Origin: Cristatella mucedo
Lineage: Eukaryota > Bryozoa > Phylactolaemata > Cristatellidae
Length of the DNA stretch: 64,000 nt
Direction of reading: 5' to 3'
Assembly (NCBI GenBank): GCA_009760855.2
Contig: WPIO01000025.1
Coordinates: 3,847,001-3,911,000 of the forward strand
Both the position numbers and the translations under genes were made by a program. How positions within the stretch are numbered: the stretch's first letter is position 1; each line of letters begins with the position of its first letter. Shown here piece after piece: positions 45,801 to 56,722 of this stretch. Below the pieces are notes generated by a model. It was not told the origin of the DNA. It searched no databases and saw only the letters and a list, made by a program, of their open reading frames with translations.

Positions 45801-46245
45801 TTCAGCCAAGTTTCAGTTAGGGCGAGCAGGTCGATACCATTTTCAGAAATAAGGTCGCTTATTACTAGAGGTTTATTGCACATTGAGTGAGGATTCCAAA
45901 GGCAAGCGTTAAGTCTGGCCGATGGGGTTACAACAGGCTTGATGACCACTAAGTTTGAGAAATTTACAGTGACGCATGTGGGGGAGCGTGCTGAGCGGTT
46001 CGAGACAATGCTAGGAATACTGAACGAGCGGGTACTCAGCTCGCAGGTTCCGCCCAACGAGCGGCGTCTGAGCTGGCGGCTCCGGCCACCGCGGCGGCTA
46101 CGGGGTGCTTTTCTTTTGTTAATGCATAGTTCATGAATCTTAGCAACAACATTAATATCTAGGAATGCATTTGATGTGCGATGACGAAGCGATAACAGCT
46201 GCTGACGATCATAATTAACAAGCAGGTTACTAGCGGTTACTAGTT
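42893..46245 (-). mobile_element. L2-type LINE copy 2, near full-length
   Basis: The 3' (AAT)n tail and AAGCGCCCTCAGAGAAC hairpin lie at the left; the 5' part extends to about 46,245, where a TTACTAG direct repeat begins. Only one ORF is seen, and no ORF1. Nearly identical to copy 1 over the shared part. Confidence 0.85.
43128..46235 (-). pseudogene. LINE ORF2 (endonuclease-reverse transcriptase), copy 2, broken
   Basis: The frame opens upstream of 46,200 (DRQQLLSLRHRTSNAFLDIN, then a basic stretch KRKAPRSRRGGRSRQ). It runs through the endonuclease (LNACLWNPHSMCNKPLVISD, LLALTETWLK, VVYRPPGTKS, DFNVHFDNLS, SDHMQISF) to a TGA at 44,546. The same frame goes on as [55 protein letters not shown] and [13 protein letters not shown]. 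The catalytic box reads [10 protein letters not shown]: the first Asp is Asn, unlike copy 1. A 46-nt deletion at about 43,394 shifts the C-terminus. It cannot be active. Confidence 0.88.
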
Positions 46246-46842
46246 ACTAGTTACTAGCCGCCGGCAAAGCTAAGGCAGCCGCCGGCGTGGGAGACCCAGC
46301 AGCCCGAAGCGATAAGCGTTTAGATGTCCATAGGCATGTAATTTCTTACGAGCTACGTTAAAATAACAATCAGAATAGCTTTAAACAGGTCTTAATTGAT
46401 TGATTGTGTAAGTTTTTCTTCGCTTCGTCAACAAGTTTAACGAAGTAATGCGAGCCGGTCAAACCTTTGAAGAACTCCTCGTTCGTCTGGAGCTTAGTGT
46501 GTTCTCGCGCTGCATGACTGCGGTCGTCGACTGCGCGCGGATGGATTGCAACGAGAAACTTGTATGTGCCTCGAGGTCTCGCAACTAATGCAATTGAGCA
46601 GTTGACTCAGTATGAGGCTTCGGTGACTTTTGCAGTTATCCTGCCACTCACCGGGGCGTGCGAGTTCTCCGGTCAAGTCGTTCCCTCAATTTGAACGGAA
46701 CGCAACGCGCGGCCTTGATAAACGGCCGGGTTTCAGGGCGCAGCTATATTTTGTATTCGCCAGGCGAGCGGCGTGCCAATTGACTGGAGATGTCGGGAAA
46801 TGCATCCCTTGCGTGAATGCAGTAGCGTGACATGGTGTAGAG
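46246..46842. other. No gene recognised
   Basis: Starts with a short TTACTAG direct repeat (46,227-46,258) next to the LINE 5' end. Nothing else recognised. Confidence 0.3.
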
Positions 46843-47028
46843 CAGCGGTTCTCAATCTGTGGGTCGCGACCTCTTTGGCGTCGAACGATCCTTTCGCAGG
46901 GGTCGCCTAAGACCATCGGAAAACACGCATTTCCACACTTTGCACACAATAATTTTATGGCTGGGGGTCGCCACAACATGAGGAACCGTATCTAAGGGTT
47001 GCGGCATTACGAAGGTTGAGAACCACTG
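46843..47028 (+). mobile_element. hAT-superfamily MITE resembling SPIN (SPACE INVADERS) elements
   Basis: The left end CAGCGGTTCTCAATCTGTGG and right end AAGGTTGAGAACCACTG form terminal inverted repeats. GTGTAGAG (46,835-46,842) and CTGTAGAG (47,029-47,036) make an 8-bp target duplication with one mismatch, as hAT transposons leave. Inside, GGGGTCGCCTAAGACCATCG and GGGGTCGCCACAACATGAGG match what I remember of non-autonomous SPIN elements. At 186 bp it encodes no protein. Confidence 0.8.
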
Positions 47029-47229
47029 CTGTAGAGGCCAGGGCCCAGTCCCTTGCTTATTTCTAACCCTCTGAGGCAATCAATACCCGCGTGCCTTACA
47101 ATTCGCTGCAAGGGAAGCGACTACCCAGGGTTAATGCATTGATTCATGTTTGGACGAGCGTGCAAAAGCACACAAGAAGTCGCTCAGGTTGTCCAATTTG
47201 CTGTAGGACCCCTAGTTAACAGCACGCCC

Positions 47230-47523
47230 TGAAACATGCGCACTTTCAGAGTACGCAAGAGCAGCAAGAGATGTTCAATGGGAAGCAGGGAGAGCTGAGC
47301 GGAACACGTGCATCTTCAGGTGAGATTTTAATGATGCAAAGTTGTTCCAGGAGGTGGAAAAAGTAGAAGCACGCGCGCCAGACTTTCGGTATTTCGGCGA
47401 AGAAAAGGCTTGACCAGCAAGAGATTTCAACCTGCTGATCGAGCAACTCTGAGAGACGGCTGAAAGCCGATGACTGCAGCTCGCGGCGCGAGCTGCAGTC
47501 ATCCGCCTCAGCTCCGCTGTCAA
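47230..47523 (-). pseudogene. Decayed LINE reverse-transcriptase C-terminal fragment
   Basis: The frame includes SLAGQAFSSPKYRKSG and SWNNFASLKSHLKMHVFRSA, a diverged version of the WNSLP...FKRNLKTHLFRTAF end of local LINEs. Confidence 0.5.
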
Positions 47524-47814
47524 ATCAGCTGCCTATACCTTTCAGCTACCTATTATTGCAGAAACAATCCGAACCTTTGCAGATAAAGCGAGCGCAGCCA
47601 AGCTGGTCCACGCATTTGCGACATAGCGTCTCGATTTACCTAGATCTCGACTAGCCTCACTGACACTCCATTTGAAACAGGAAGTTTACATTTGGAAAGA
47701 AGCTAAAAATCCGTTACGGATACCTCATAGCTTTTCCATTGTCCGTGGAAAATATTCTTTTGTGTACCAGACGTGCTAGCCAATAGACATGCTTCCTTTC
47801 CTGCATACATCAAG

Positions 47815-48032
47815 TGCCTGATAATGAGAAGTAGCTCTCAGATCGCTGTACAAATGCATTAGTATTATTATTAAGCGCTGGTTTGACCCAGTGGTTACGG
47901 TGCTTTCCACGACCGAGGTCAAGATGAATGCATTTGATGACCAGGGTCACGGGCTCGAGCCCGGCCGCTCACGTGTGTGAAATGCCTGAATAGAGATTGG
48001 GTTCTCTAAGGGTGCTTTACAAATAAAATTGT
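47815..48032 (+). mobile_element. LINE tail followed by a family A SINE
   Basis: AAGTGCCTGATAATGAG ... GTACAAATGCATTAGTATTA is a LINE-type tail. At 47,878 a SINE starts (GCGCTGGTTTGACCCAGTGG) with box B GGTCACGGGCTCGAGCCC and tail AAATGCCTGAATAGAG ... GGGTGCTTTACAAATAAA. Confidence 0.6.
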
Positions 48033-49540
48033 GCTTTGTTTTATTTATTTTATAATCGTTATAAGTATCCTACCTCGGAAGGAGGGGAGCTTGGAGTCTA
48101 TTTTTCGGCTAAGACTTACGGAGGGCATGCCCCAGCGACCAGTAGCAACTATTGTGAAAACGACCGGTTAAGTTATAACGTTCATAGTAATAACCACTGG
48201 TTAAGTTTGCGAGAAGAATGTAGAAGCAAAGAAGAAGCCGCGGCCGCTCGCTCGAACACCTGCAGGGGCTAGGTAGACATAATCAAGGTGCAAAAGCAAT
48301 AGGACTCGGGCAGGACCGTCTAAACGCGCCTACTCGACGCCTACAAAGAGTAATAGTAGAGTAGCAGCCGAAGGTGGGGGCGGCGCCCGGGCGCGCCATC
48401 GACCGGCCTTTCGGCGGAGGTGCGGCGCCTCTGCTCGCTAGCGATGGAGCTATTCCTATACCGATCGAGCGCTTCGTCATCGTTTGACAGTCTCGATTGG
48501 GCGTCTCGTTCTTCCGGATGCATTAGCACCAGCAGCAGCGCAACGACAAGTCGGCGCCGGGGCGATTTCGGCCGTCGGCTTAAGCTCGCAGACCGTCGTG
48601 ACATCACGGGGCCGCGACGGTAGCTTTCCGGCAACGGCGGCGCTACCTGGCCCTTCCCTCCCCCGGACCACCACTACCACCACCACCTACCCCGCCCTCC
48701 CGACTGCGACGTCATGCGAGCAGAAACGAGGCCGTATTCGCCTAGCCTAAGTACGACTCGCCTCAGCTATTGCGGTACAGCCCGCAAACGCGAACCGACC
48801 TATAGGGTCGAGGTCTCGAGGCCTCGTGACGAGTCTCGCGCAGCTTACGCGATGTAAAGCCGGGGGGGGGGGTGTGGCGAGCCCTCTTTCCTTTCTGCAA
48901 CGAGGTTTCTGCGGCGGCCGCTCGAAAGCGAGCCCGACGAGCCAATCGGCGCGATCGGTGGTAAGTAGGGGGAGTGTCTTTGCTGCCAACAAAAGCACCT
49001 TCGGATGCGGCGTGCTTTAGTGGCTCAGCCGAGCTGTTTCTTTGCTCTGCATGGTCCTCCTGGCTAGATTTACATCGCTTGGGCTGGTGACAGTCGTCCG
49101 CAACACAATCATTCGCTAGCTATGGAGAGAATGTAGCTATATTTGGTCAGCCGCATTATGAATGGGTCAACAGCGTGGAGGCAACAGCAGCTGCCGATTG
49201 GCAGTCTCCGCCAGCCCGAGGCGCTCCCGGAACGCGCTCAGTGAATAAGAGCCGGGTCATGCCGGGTCGCGCCGGGTCGCGCTGGAAGCGGCGTCTTAGG
49301 TTCTAACGCATTCGCGCTTTTTCTGGATCTTCCAGCAAGCGCCGCGGCACGTGATCGCACTTTTAGATTCAACAAAAGAATCCGGTCGTATTGGGTTACT
49401 TCGAAAAGTAAAGGTCGACTGACAAAAAAGAATGATATGGCGACCGAGATCAAGCCGCGGGGCGGCGACCGAGGAGATCTTGCAGTGGGCGATACAGAAT
49501 TACTTGCCTCTGGACTCAAACCCACGACCTTGGTCGTGAA
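48033..49540. other. GC/CpG-rich block without a recognised gene
   Basis: From about 48,230 to 49,030 the DNA is CpG-rich with open frames on both strands, consistent with a CpG island or unrecognised first exon. No domain or splice evidence could be tied to it. A G homopolymer lies at about 48,862. Confidence 0.3.
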
Positions 49541-50030
49541 TAATAATAATAACACATTTGCACAGCGCCCACCGAGAACTCACTCTCTTTCTAGGCACTT
49601 TACATTTGCTGCAAAGGAAACACGACCGAATGGCTAGTGATAGTATGCTTATTGACAACAACCATGGTTAGAGGTGACATGCGCATGGTCAGCATGGAAA
49701 TGTGGTTAGTGGTAGCATGCACAGTGTCAGCACACATAATCACACAAAGGACGAATCACACGGACCTACTAAATGCTGCGACATATGCATGCATGTGTGG
49801 CTTTTTGTAAATGTCGCCAGTCGGAAATGAGTTCCGCATTTTGGGAGCATACGAACTAAAGGCGCGGTCTCTAAAGGAATTGAAGTTCGCACGAGGTGTA
49901 GGTAAACGATTCGATTCAGAAAAGCAGGTGGTACCATGCTAAGCGTGGTGGGAGAGCAGATCTGATAGGTAGGCTGGAGCCAAAGAATGAAGGGACCTGA
50001 AACTGAGTGACAAAACCTTTCTATTATTAT

Positions 50031-50203
50031 ACTAGCTGATTTAACAGCGTCTTTTGTATAGCGACAGAAGAGCCTTGACGGCTATCACCACCGCTTGCAG
50101 TGGCAATTAAGGATTTCCCACAACAGGATTCGAACCCACGACCTCGGAACCGAGGTCGTGAACAGCAACCGCCGTACTAGTGTTCCATCGTGGCTCATCG
50201 TTT
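50031..50203 (-). mobile_element. tRNA-derived SINE, family B
   Basis: Reverse complement has GATGAGCCACGATGG, B box GTCGTGGGTTCGAATCC and the CTCTTCTGTCGCTATACAAA tail. Confidence 0.7.
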
Positions 50204-50425
50204 GAAGTATGTAAAGTCGATGCTTTGCTTTACAGGGAGCCGGTGCAGGTCGGCGAGAAGTGGTGTGATGTGGCAACTGTGACGCTCACGACAGACAAGC
50301 GTAGCTGCAGAGTTTTGCACCAGCTGTCAGGGCCTCATTGCACAGGACGGTAGACCAGCAAGCAGTGAGTTACTGAAGTCAAGACGGGATCTCATAAATG
50401 TGTGGAAAAAAATCCTAGCTGATTA

Positions 50426-50579
50426 AACAGCCTCGTTTGTATAGCGACAGATGAGCCTCTACGGCCATCACCCCGCCTGCAGCATCGATAAACGATCACC
50501 CACAGCAGGAATCGAACCCACGACCTCGGGAACGAGGTCGTGAAAGCAACCACCTTACCTAGTGTGCCATCACGGCTTA
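50426..50579 (-). mobile_element. tRNA-derived SINE, family B
   Basis: Reverse complement carries TAAGCCGTGATGGCAC, B box GTCGTGGGTTCGATTCC and the same tail as the copy at 50,031. Confidence 0.7.
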
Positions 50580-50920
50580 TCCCTGTCTAAGCAAGCCCGA
50601 ATTTCAGCAACTTTATGTACCTGAAAGTAGGCAGATTTGACTGCGGAGCTGATGTGTTCGTCCAATGAAAGGTGACTTTGGAACAGGACACCGAGATTTC
50701 GTGCACATTCAACAGGAGATATGCTAAAAGAGCCGATTTGGGACGCTAGGTTGTCCAATTTACGAATCAAACTTGGTTTAGCCATAACTAGTAAGTTGGT
50801 TTTATAATCATTCAGTTTAAGAAAGTTTGCTGTCATCCGTGTGTGGATGGCATCAATACATGCAACAAGGGAGTTGAGAGAATTGGACATGCTGGAAGGC
50901 TAGAAGGGATCTAAGCAAAT

Positions 50921-50997
50921 AATAATAATAATAATAATTCACTTGATAAAGCGCCCTCAGAGAACTTAATATCTCTCTAGGCGCTTTACATTTGCAA
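50921..50997 (-). mobile_element. Extremely 5'-truncated LINE tail
   Basis: Only the (AAT)n tail and the AAGCGCC...GGCGCTTT hairpin end are present. Flanks CTAAGCAA and TTTGCAAAG suggest GCAA as the target duplication. Confidence 0.7.
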
Positions 50998-51159
50998 AGG
51001 CACAGCTGAGTGTCATCTGCATAGAAATGATAGCATTTTTGCCGTTACCCGGTGCAACAATCAATGTCATGGCTGGCTGTGAAGAGTGATCACCTTACCT
51101 CAAGGCTAAGACCCAGAGCAGTAAGTGTTTCGATGGCTTATTGATGGATCCGCTAAATT

Positions 51160-52340
51160 TAAACAGCATTAAAACATTTTTTATAGCGCCACAGGAAAAC
51201 AAAACCTCTTTTCTAGGCCTTACGTATGCCGGAAAAGAAGCTAGTCAATTGGGTAGTGATGGCATGCACAATCTACAGGTACTTAAGCTTTCTTGAATGT
51301 CGTCAAATCAGAAGATGTCTTTTAGTCAGTCGCTAGAGGGTTCAAGGCTTTGGGAGTAGAGTGAACCGAAGGTACGGTCTTCTAGAGGTGTGTGGTGCGA
51401 TTTCTGACCTAATTAGAAAGGCTTTCAGATAGGTAGGCCGAAGAAAGAGATTTGAAGGGCCGTGACAGTGAGTGACAAAATATTTAGGTCTATGATTCTA
51501 TGATTGATGGGAGCCAGTGCAGCTCGTTGAAATATGGTATAATACGGCAACTGCGAGATCCAAGACAGAATTGTATAGCAGATAGCGCCCCAGCGAACTT
51601 GTCTTTTTTCCTGTGTGCTTTGTTTGCCGATGTACGATTGAGTGAGTGATATTAACCAGAAGTCTAATTAACCAGTGGCTGTGAATCTATTGCGAGCTCT
51701 TGCATGCTTGCCTAAGCAGGATACCTTGCATTTAATTAGCTGTTGGTCATTACTTCTCTTGCAGTGAGTTTTAAAGCTCCTAAATAGTGACTAGAGTTCT
51801 CTTCTGATGCTATATGAAGCATTATTATTAGTGCGAAAGGTCACCGTCAAGCAAGGCACTACTTTTACCTGTAGAAGCAAGAGGAGATATGCTGGCTGAG
51901 CCCATTTTGAGGGCTGCATTTTCCAATTTCCGAGTAAAACTAATTTCATCCATAATTAAGAAGTTAGTTTTATCGTCCTTAATTTGAGAAAGTTTTCCGC
52001 CACCCTAGTGTGACTATCACATATAGATAGATTGGGCAAGGAACTTGAGATAATTCGATAAGCTTGAAGGCAGTGAGGGATCAAAGAGTGGGTACAGACG
52101 TGTGGCGTTGAGATGAAAATGAAAGCTTGGGATTTTCTCGGCGATTCCGTCAGATGGAGAGAGAGAGTGCAAATGCGTAGAAGTGGATCCAGAGCGTCCA
52201 GGGCATCTAAAGCATCTAGTGGATCTAGAACAGGTCCCTCGGGTACCGAATGCTTTCACACGTTCACCGAATAGACCTTGCCGTTGAAATTTACTATCTG
52301 AATTCTCCCGTTGAGATGTGATCTAAAGAATTATAGCAGC
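51160..52340 (-). mobile_element. Old L2-type LINE fragments, heavily decayed
   Basis: Pieces of the 3' end (ATAGCGCCACAGGAAAAC) and reverse-transcriptase region (51,890-52,160) align by eye with copies 1 and 2 on the minus strand, with many breaks. Confidence 0.5.
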
Positions 52341-53285
52341 AGAGCCACTGATGACCTTCTTCATGTCACCACTTGCTGGTCTACCGGCCTGCTCAATCAG
52401 GCGCTTACACGTAATGCAAAACTGTGGACTTACGCTTGTCTTTCTCGAGCGTCGCAGCCGCCACATCACACCGCTTCCCTTTGACATGCACGGGCTCCCA
52501 ATCAAGCAGCGCATCGACGTCAAGGTTTTGCCACTAACTTTTAGGCTCCTTCATTCTCCGGCTCTACCCTATTTATCAGAGCTTCTCCCCCACCAGAGTA
52601 GGCATCGTACCACCTACTTTTCTGACTCAAGAATTTTTCAGCTATACCTCGTATGAACCTCGCATCCTTTGAAGACCGGGCCTTAAGTTCGTATGCTTCC
52701 AAACCCTGGAATCCACTCTCGATCGAGGTCAAGACATCCCCTGATCTGACATTAAAAACGAAGCTAAAAACGTATTTTTCTATCGCAGCATTTTGTAGAT
52801 CCTTGTGATCCGTCCTTTATGTGTTTATTTGTGCTGACACTTTTAATGCTACCACTAACTATATTTTACATGCTGATCCACTGCTTGTCACCTCCAACCA
52901 TGTTATGCTTGTTTTCATTGAGCATGCTACCGCTACCCATTCGATCGTGCTTCCTTTACAGCATAAAGTAAAGTGCCTACAAAGAGATTAAGTTGGCTGA
53001 TGGTGTTAAAGAAATTTATTATCGTTATTATTATTATTATTGACTATTGATATAATTATTGTTCCTTTGCAGCAAATGTAAAGCGCCTATACAGAGATTG
53101 AGTTATCTGAGGGCGCTTTATCAAGTGTGTTGTTATTGTTTTTTTTATTATTGTTGTTTATCGAGCATGCCACAACTAACCATTCGATCGTGCTTCCTTT
53201 GCAGCAAATGTAAAGCGCCTAGAAAGAGATTGAGTTCTCTGAGGGCACTTTATCAAACGTATTAGTATTACTGTTATTAATATGC
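52341..53285 (+). mobile_element. Plus-strand LINE fragment followed by two more LINE tails
   Basis: Frames read SPLAGLPACSIRRLHVMQNC and ASFEDRALSSYASKPWNPLS, the C-terminal part of the reverse transcriptase, then a 3' end near 53,040. Two further tails (AAAGCGCCTATACAGAG at 53,080 and AAAGCGCCTAGAAAGAG at 53,213), each with (ATT)-rich ends, follow in tandem. Confidence 0.7.
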
Positions 53286-53460
53286 TCAGAGGAAATAATT
53301 GGGGGTCGAGAAGGACCAGGTGATCAATGTTGTCAAACGCTGCCGAGAGATTCAGCTGGGCTAGGAGAGTCAGCTTTCCTGAGAATGGCGCTATACGCTC
53401 ACAGTAGCATTGACTCAGTGGGTGATTTGCTGTAAAACTTTCCGGAAATTACTTGCTAGG
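53286..53460 (-). mobile_element. Decayed LINE reverse-transcriptase fragment
   Basis: TGATCAATGTTGTCAAACGC and TGCCGAGAGATTCAGCTGGG align with the [11 protein letters not shown]-coding segment of copies 1 and 2. Confidence 0.5.
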
Positions 53461-54835
53461 CTTCAAGCTTTGAAATAAGAGCAAAGATAGAATTCCTCTC
53501 GGTTTGTCCAACTGCTGAGTGTACTCTTGCCCTGTGCATGCCATTTGGGTTGGCTTGGCTCCAAACCAAGCAGACGGAATCATTCATGGAGATTTCTCCT
53601 GTGGCGGACCATCGGATTCCAGCGTTTAATGTGTTGACCTTGAGCCTAATTAACACGCTGACGAATGTTTTGTCTTTTGCCTTTTGCGGGGATCAATGAT
53701 TACTCACAAAACCAACCCAAATGCGTAAATTGCTAAGCTTTGCAACAACCTTGCCATGCCCTTGGAAGTAAACTCTTGAACTATTAACAGTAAGCATTAC
53801 CAAATTAATTTGTCATGAAAATCATATACCTGCTAGAGAATTTTCATAAGGAATTTTGCAGACTTATTTTTGTAATATTTATTTGTCATTTCACATTTGC
53901 TTCCTATCAAAGAAGCTAGAAGAAGCACCGTGGACTTTAACCGTGCCTTTCTTGGCATTCCCTTCAATCGGTGTTTGTTTGTGTATCCGCTCTATGATTA
54001 GTCCCACGCTGCATGCGTATCTTATTTTCAAAAGACATGTATATCTGTACTTACGCTTAGAGAGCGGCTCTGCAGTTGCCATGACATTCTGAGTTGACTT
54101 TGTAGTGAACATGTACGGGTGATTGCTGAAAGTGAGCGCACGGCAAGGAGCTGAGGAAACCGGGAGTAACAAATTTGATTCTGTGTAAACTAGACCAGTT
54201 GCGCACACTTCCGATGCGACGATATTTCTACAGCGGCACACCATGTCTATATTTCTATTTTGCAAACTCGTCTAATCCGTACAAAACAGGTCGGTTAAAA
54301 TAATTTGGCACACAAACAGAATCATCGACGATAGAAGGAGAGCAGCTGTTTCACAAGCAGGCAATCCGATTTTTTTCAGTCAATACCAGCGACAATACTC
54401 AGGCGGCAGCTTTCGAACCGCAAGACTCTAGCAGCACTCGCCCGCGCGCGCACGTCCACGGGATGACGGCTCAGGCGGCGGCGGGCTCAGACGTTTCCCG
54501 TACGGGATTGGTTAGCCGAAGCGGGTTATCGAGCGTCACGTGACGAGCTTCACCAAGTCGCTCGGGTGAGGAGAGTTTTGGTCTGCGCGACCTACCTGAG
54601 GACGTTGAGTCCACTCGACTCATTGAGGAGTTGTCACCCTCACCGCGCTCGGGCGAAAGCCGGCCTCGATCGGTTCGTTTATCACCACCGTGCCTGGGCG
54701 ACAGTCGCGACAGCGGCGTCTAGTCTTTGAGTATTGGGTGCCCTGTAAATTCGCATTTTCTGATTGATTCTGAGCTGTACGAATGCGGATCAGAGCGACG
54801 CATTAGCCGGTGGCGGGTACAAACGAGGAATATAA
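53461..54835. other. No gene recognised
   Basis: Ordinary sequence; a CpG-richer part at about 54,430-54,720. Confidence 0.3.
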
Positions 54836-55029
54836 GCGTGGCCCGTTTTAAGCGACGCTTTCTAAACGCGGTCCCATTTGAGAGTTCGCCTACGGTTAAA
54901 CGTGCGCCAGCACACTTTGGCAAGGCATCGGGCAGCATACCGCAAGGTCGCGCAAGATGCGTGCCATTCTCATGCATAAACATTGTTGATGGCCACCTTA
55001 ACGGCAGGTTGGCCCGGACGGCATTCTAG
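54836..55029 (+). repeat. Inverted duplicate, left copy
   Basis: About 195 bp that recur reversed at 55,798-55,990. Peptide-level similarity persists across the copies (GKASGSIPQGRARCVPFSCI). Confidence 0.85.
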
Positions 55030-55797
55030 GCTGTGCGGATGCCAGGCTGCTGCCAGCTCTATGGCTAACCTCTTTGTGACATTTTGGAATCACAGCAGCA
55101 GTAGCATTCGAACTATAGCTCAACGAGGCTAATGCGTGAAAATCAGTGCACTTTATTGGGATAAATGTAAAGGCTTTAAAGGCTCAAGCACGTTTTATTG
55201 GCACTTTTGCAGGGTAATTCGGCGTTCCATCGCTGCGTACGGTGTCGTAGGCAGGCCCTTGGGTGTCTTAATTTTTCAAGTTGCTTTTCAAGCTGCAGTT
55301 CAATTTCTATTCAATCGTTAAGACTGGTGAATCAGCAATAACTAGGTCAGCTCCGGTATATTTTACATTTAACAATTGTAACAAAAATATGCTAGACTGG
55401 TTCAGCTTCGTGTGCTTTCTACCTGCATTGGCTGCTGCGCCCAGTGTTATTCAGCTACAGCGTCCTACTGCAATCGAAGCTAGCAACAGGTGGCCTGAAA
55501 AGATCATCGAATTCTACTTGCAGTTAGCAACAAAACAAAAATCCAACGCTCTGCGAAGAAAATCCACGAGCCGTTCCGGAATCTGCGAATGGAGCGCTGA
55601 TTTTTCTCAAAGAAAGATTCCGTGTAGATTTTTGTTTACGGCTTTCGAACCGCTCTGGATAAACAACCCAGTCAAGTTCAGCTTTTTCTCGGATTGCCTC
55701 GCTAAGCTTCAGTCCGATTGCTGTTGCTGCTATTACTCCAAGTTTTCGCCGAGGTTAGCCACAGAGCTGGCAGAAGTTTGGCACTCGCGCCAACGGA
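55030..55797. other. Spacer between inverted duplicates; no gene recognised
   Basis: A plus-strand frame (LDWFSFVCFLPALAAAPSVI, from 55,389) begins with a hydrophobic signal-like stretch but lacks a recognised domain. Confidence 0.25.
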
Positions 55798-55990
55798 GTA
55801 TGCCGTCCGGGCCAACCTGCCGTTAAGGTGGCCATCAACAATGTTTATGCAGGAGAATGGCACGCATCTTGCGCGACCTTGCGGTATGCTGCCCGATGCC
55901 TTGCCAAAGTGTGCTAGCGCACGTTTAACTGTAGGCGAACTCTCAGATGGGACCGCATTTAGAAAGTATCGTTTGAAACGGGCCACCATG
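55798..55990 (-). repeat. Inverted duplicate, right copy
   Basis: Reverse complement of the 54,836 block with roughly one difference every 12 bases by eye. Confidence 0.85.
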
Positions 55991-56489
55991 TTGCTCTTTG
56001 CGTCGCTAACACCTGGCACCTCGCTTCGATGCCCTGCGTTTTATGATCTTGCGATCGGCGGCCTTAATTGACCAAACTAGCACCCTGAGAGAAAGCTAAA
56101 TCTCTTCCCTAACCGCTCTCCATATGATTGAAAGGAAGCGTGCCAGCTCGTGCCTCTCCACTTCGTTCCCTGGATGCTTCAATAGCAGCCCAGCCATGTT
56201 TACTAATCGTTTGATCCAGCGTTATCCTCTCAGTTAGCTGAGGAGGTGTCGAGCCGCTGCCGCGGCCTCGAGGGTAATTGTAAAAAACGTTAGCTTGTAT
56301 ACACGATTTAAATGGGCCAACCCAGGGCTAAATTTCTTATATTTAAATGCTTATCTCACAGCAATCTAGCGTCCATGGAGACCTTGGCGTTTTCATAGTT
56401 CGGCTAGACAGATCATTTTCTAATAACTGGGTACTATCGCGAATTTTGGCAATGCCGTCACCATGGCAGCTAACGGGGCAAGCCAATTT
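55991..56489. other. No gene recognised
   Basis: Nothing recognised on either strand. Confidence 0.3.
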
Positions 56490-56722
56490 TCTGGGATTAT
56501 CTGCTATCTCCCTCGGTCAATTTATCAAAAGCCGAGCCATTATCTAAGAAAGAAATTCGATGTCAATCACCTGATGAAAGCCTCTCTACATCATCAGCGA
56601 CTAAATCGAATCAGGCCGGATTTCATCTGTACTCAAACGCTTACTTTTAAGCAGACGCTTTCGTCATCCTCATCTTAACCAGAAAAGTTTGACCAGTTTA
56701 TCCAGGACCTGATGTCTGCAGT
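56490..56722 (+). repeat. Diverged direct repeat, copy 1
   Basis: Matches 58,640-58,865 over its length (TATCTGCTATCTCCCTCGGT, then TCGTCATCCTCAT and CCAGGACCTGA) with many differences. Confidence 0.65.

Larger units (their letters stand above)
49545..51060 (-). mobile_element. L2-type LINE copy 4, older, with nested SINEs and a LINE tail
   Basis: The 3' end (GCGCCCACCGAGAACTCACTC) is followed by reverse-transcriptase fragments, including NFLKLNDYKTNLLVMAKPSL and ARNLGVLFQSHLSLDEHISS near 50,600-50,880. Two family B SINEs (50,031-50,203 and 50,426-50,579) and a roughly 75-bp LINE 3' tail (50,921-50,997) have landed inside it. The sequence around the first SINE keeps the segment missing from copies 1 and 2. 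Confidence 0.75.

Noticed and set aside
48340-48760. Overlapping Arg/Ser-rich ORFs in the CpG-rich block
   Set aside because: Open in several frames on both strands because of GC content; no domain or splice context.
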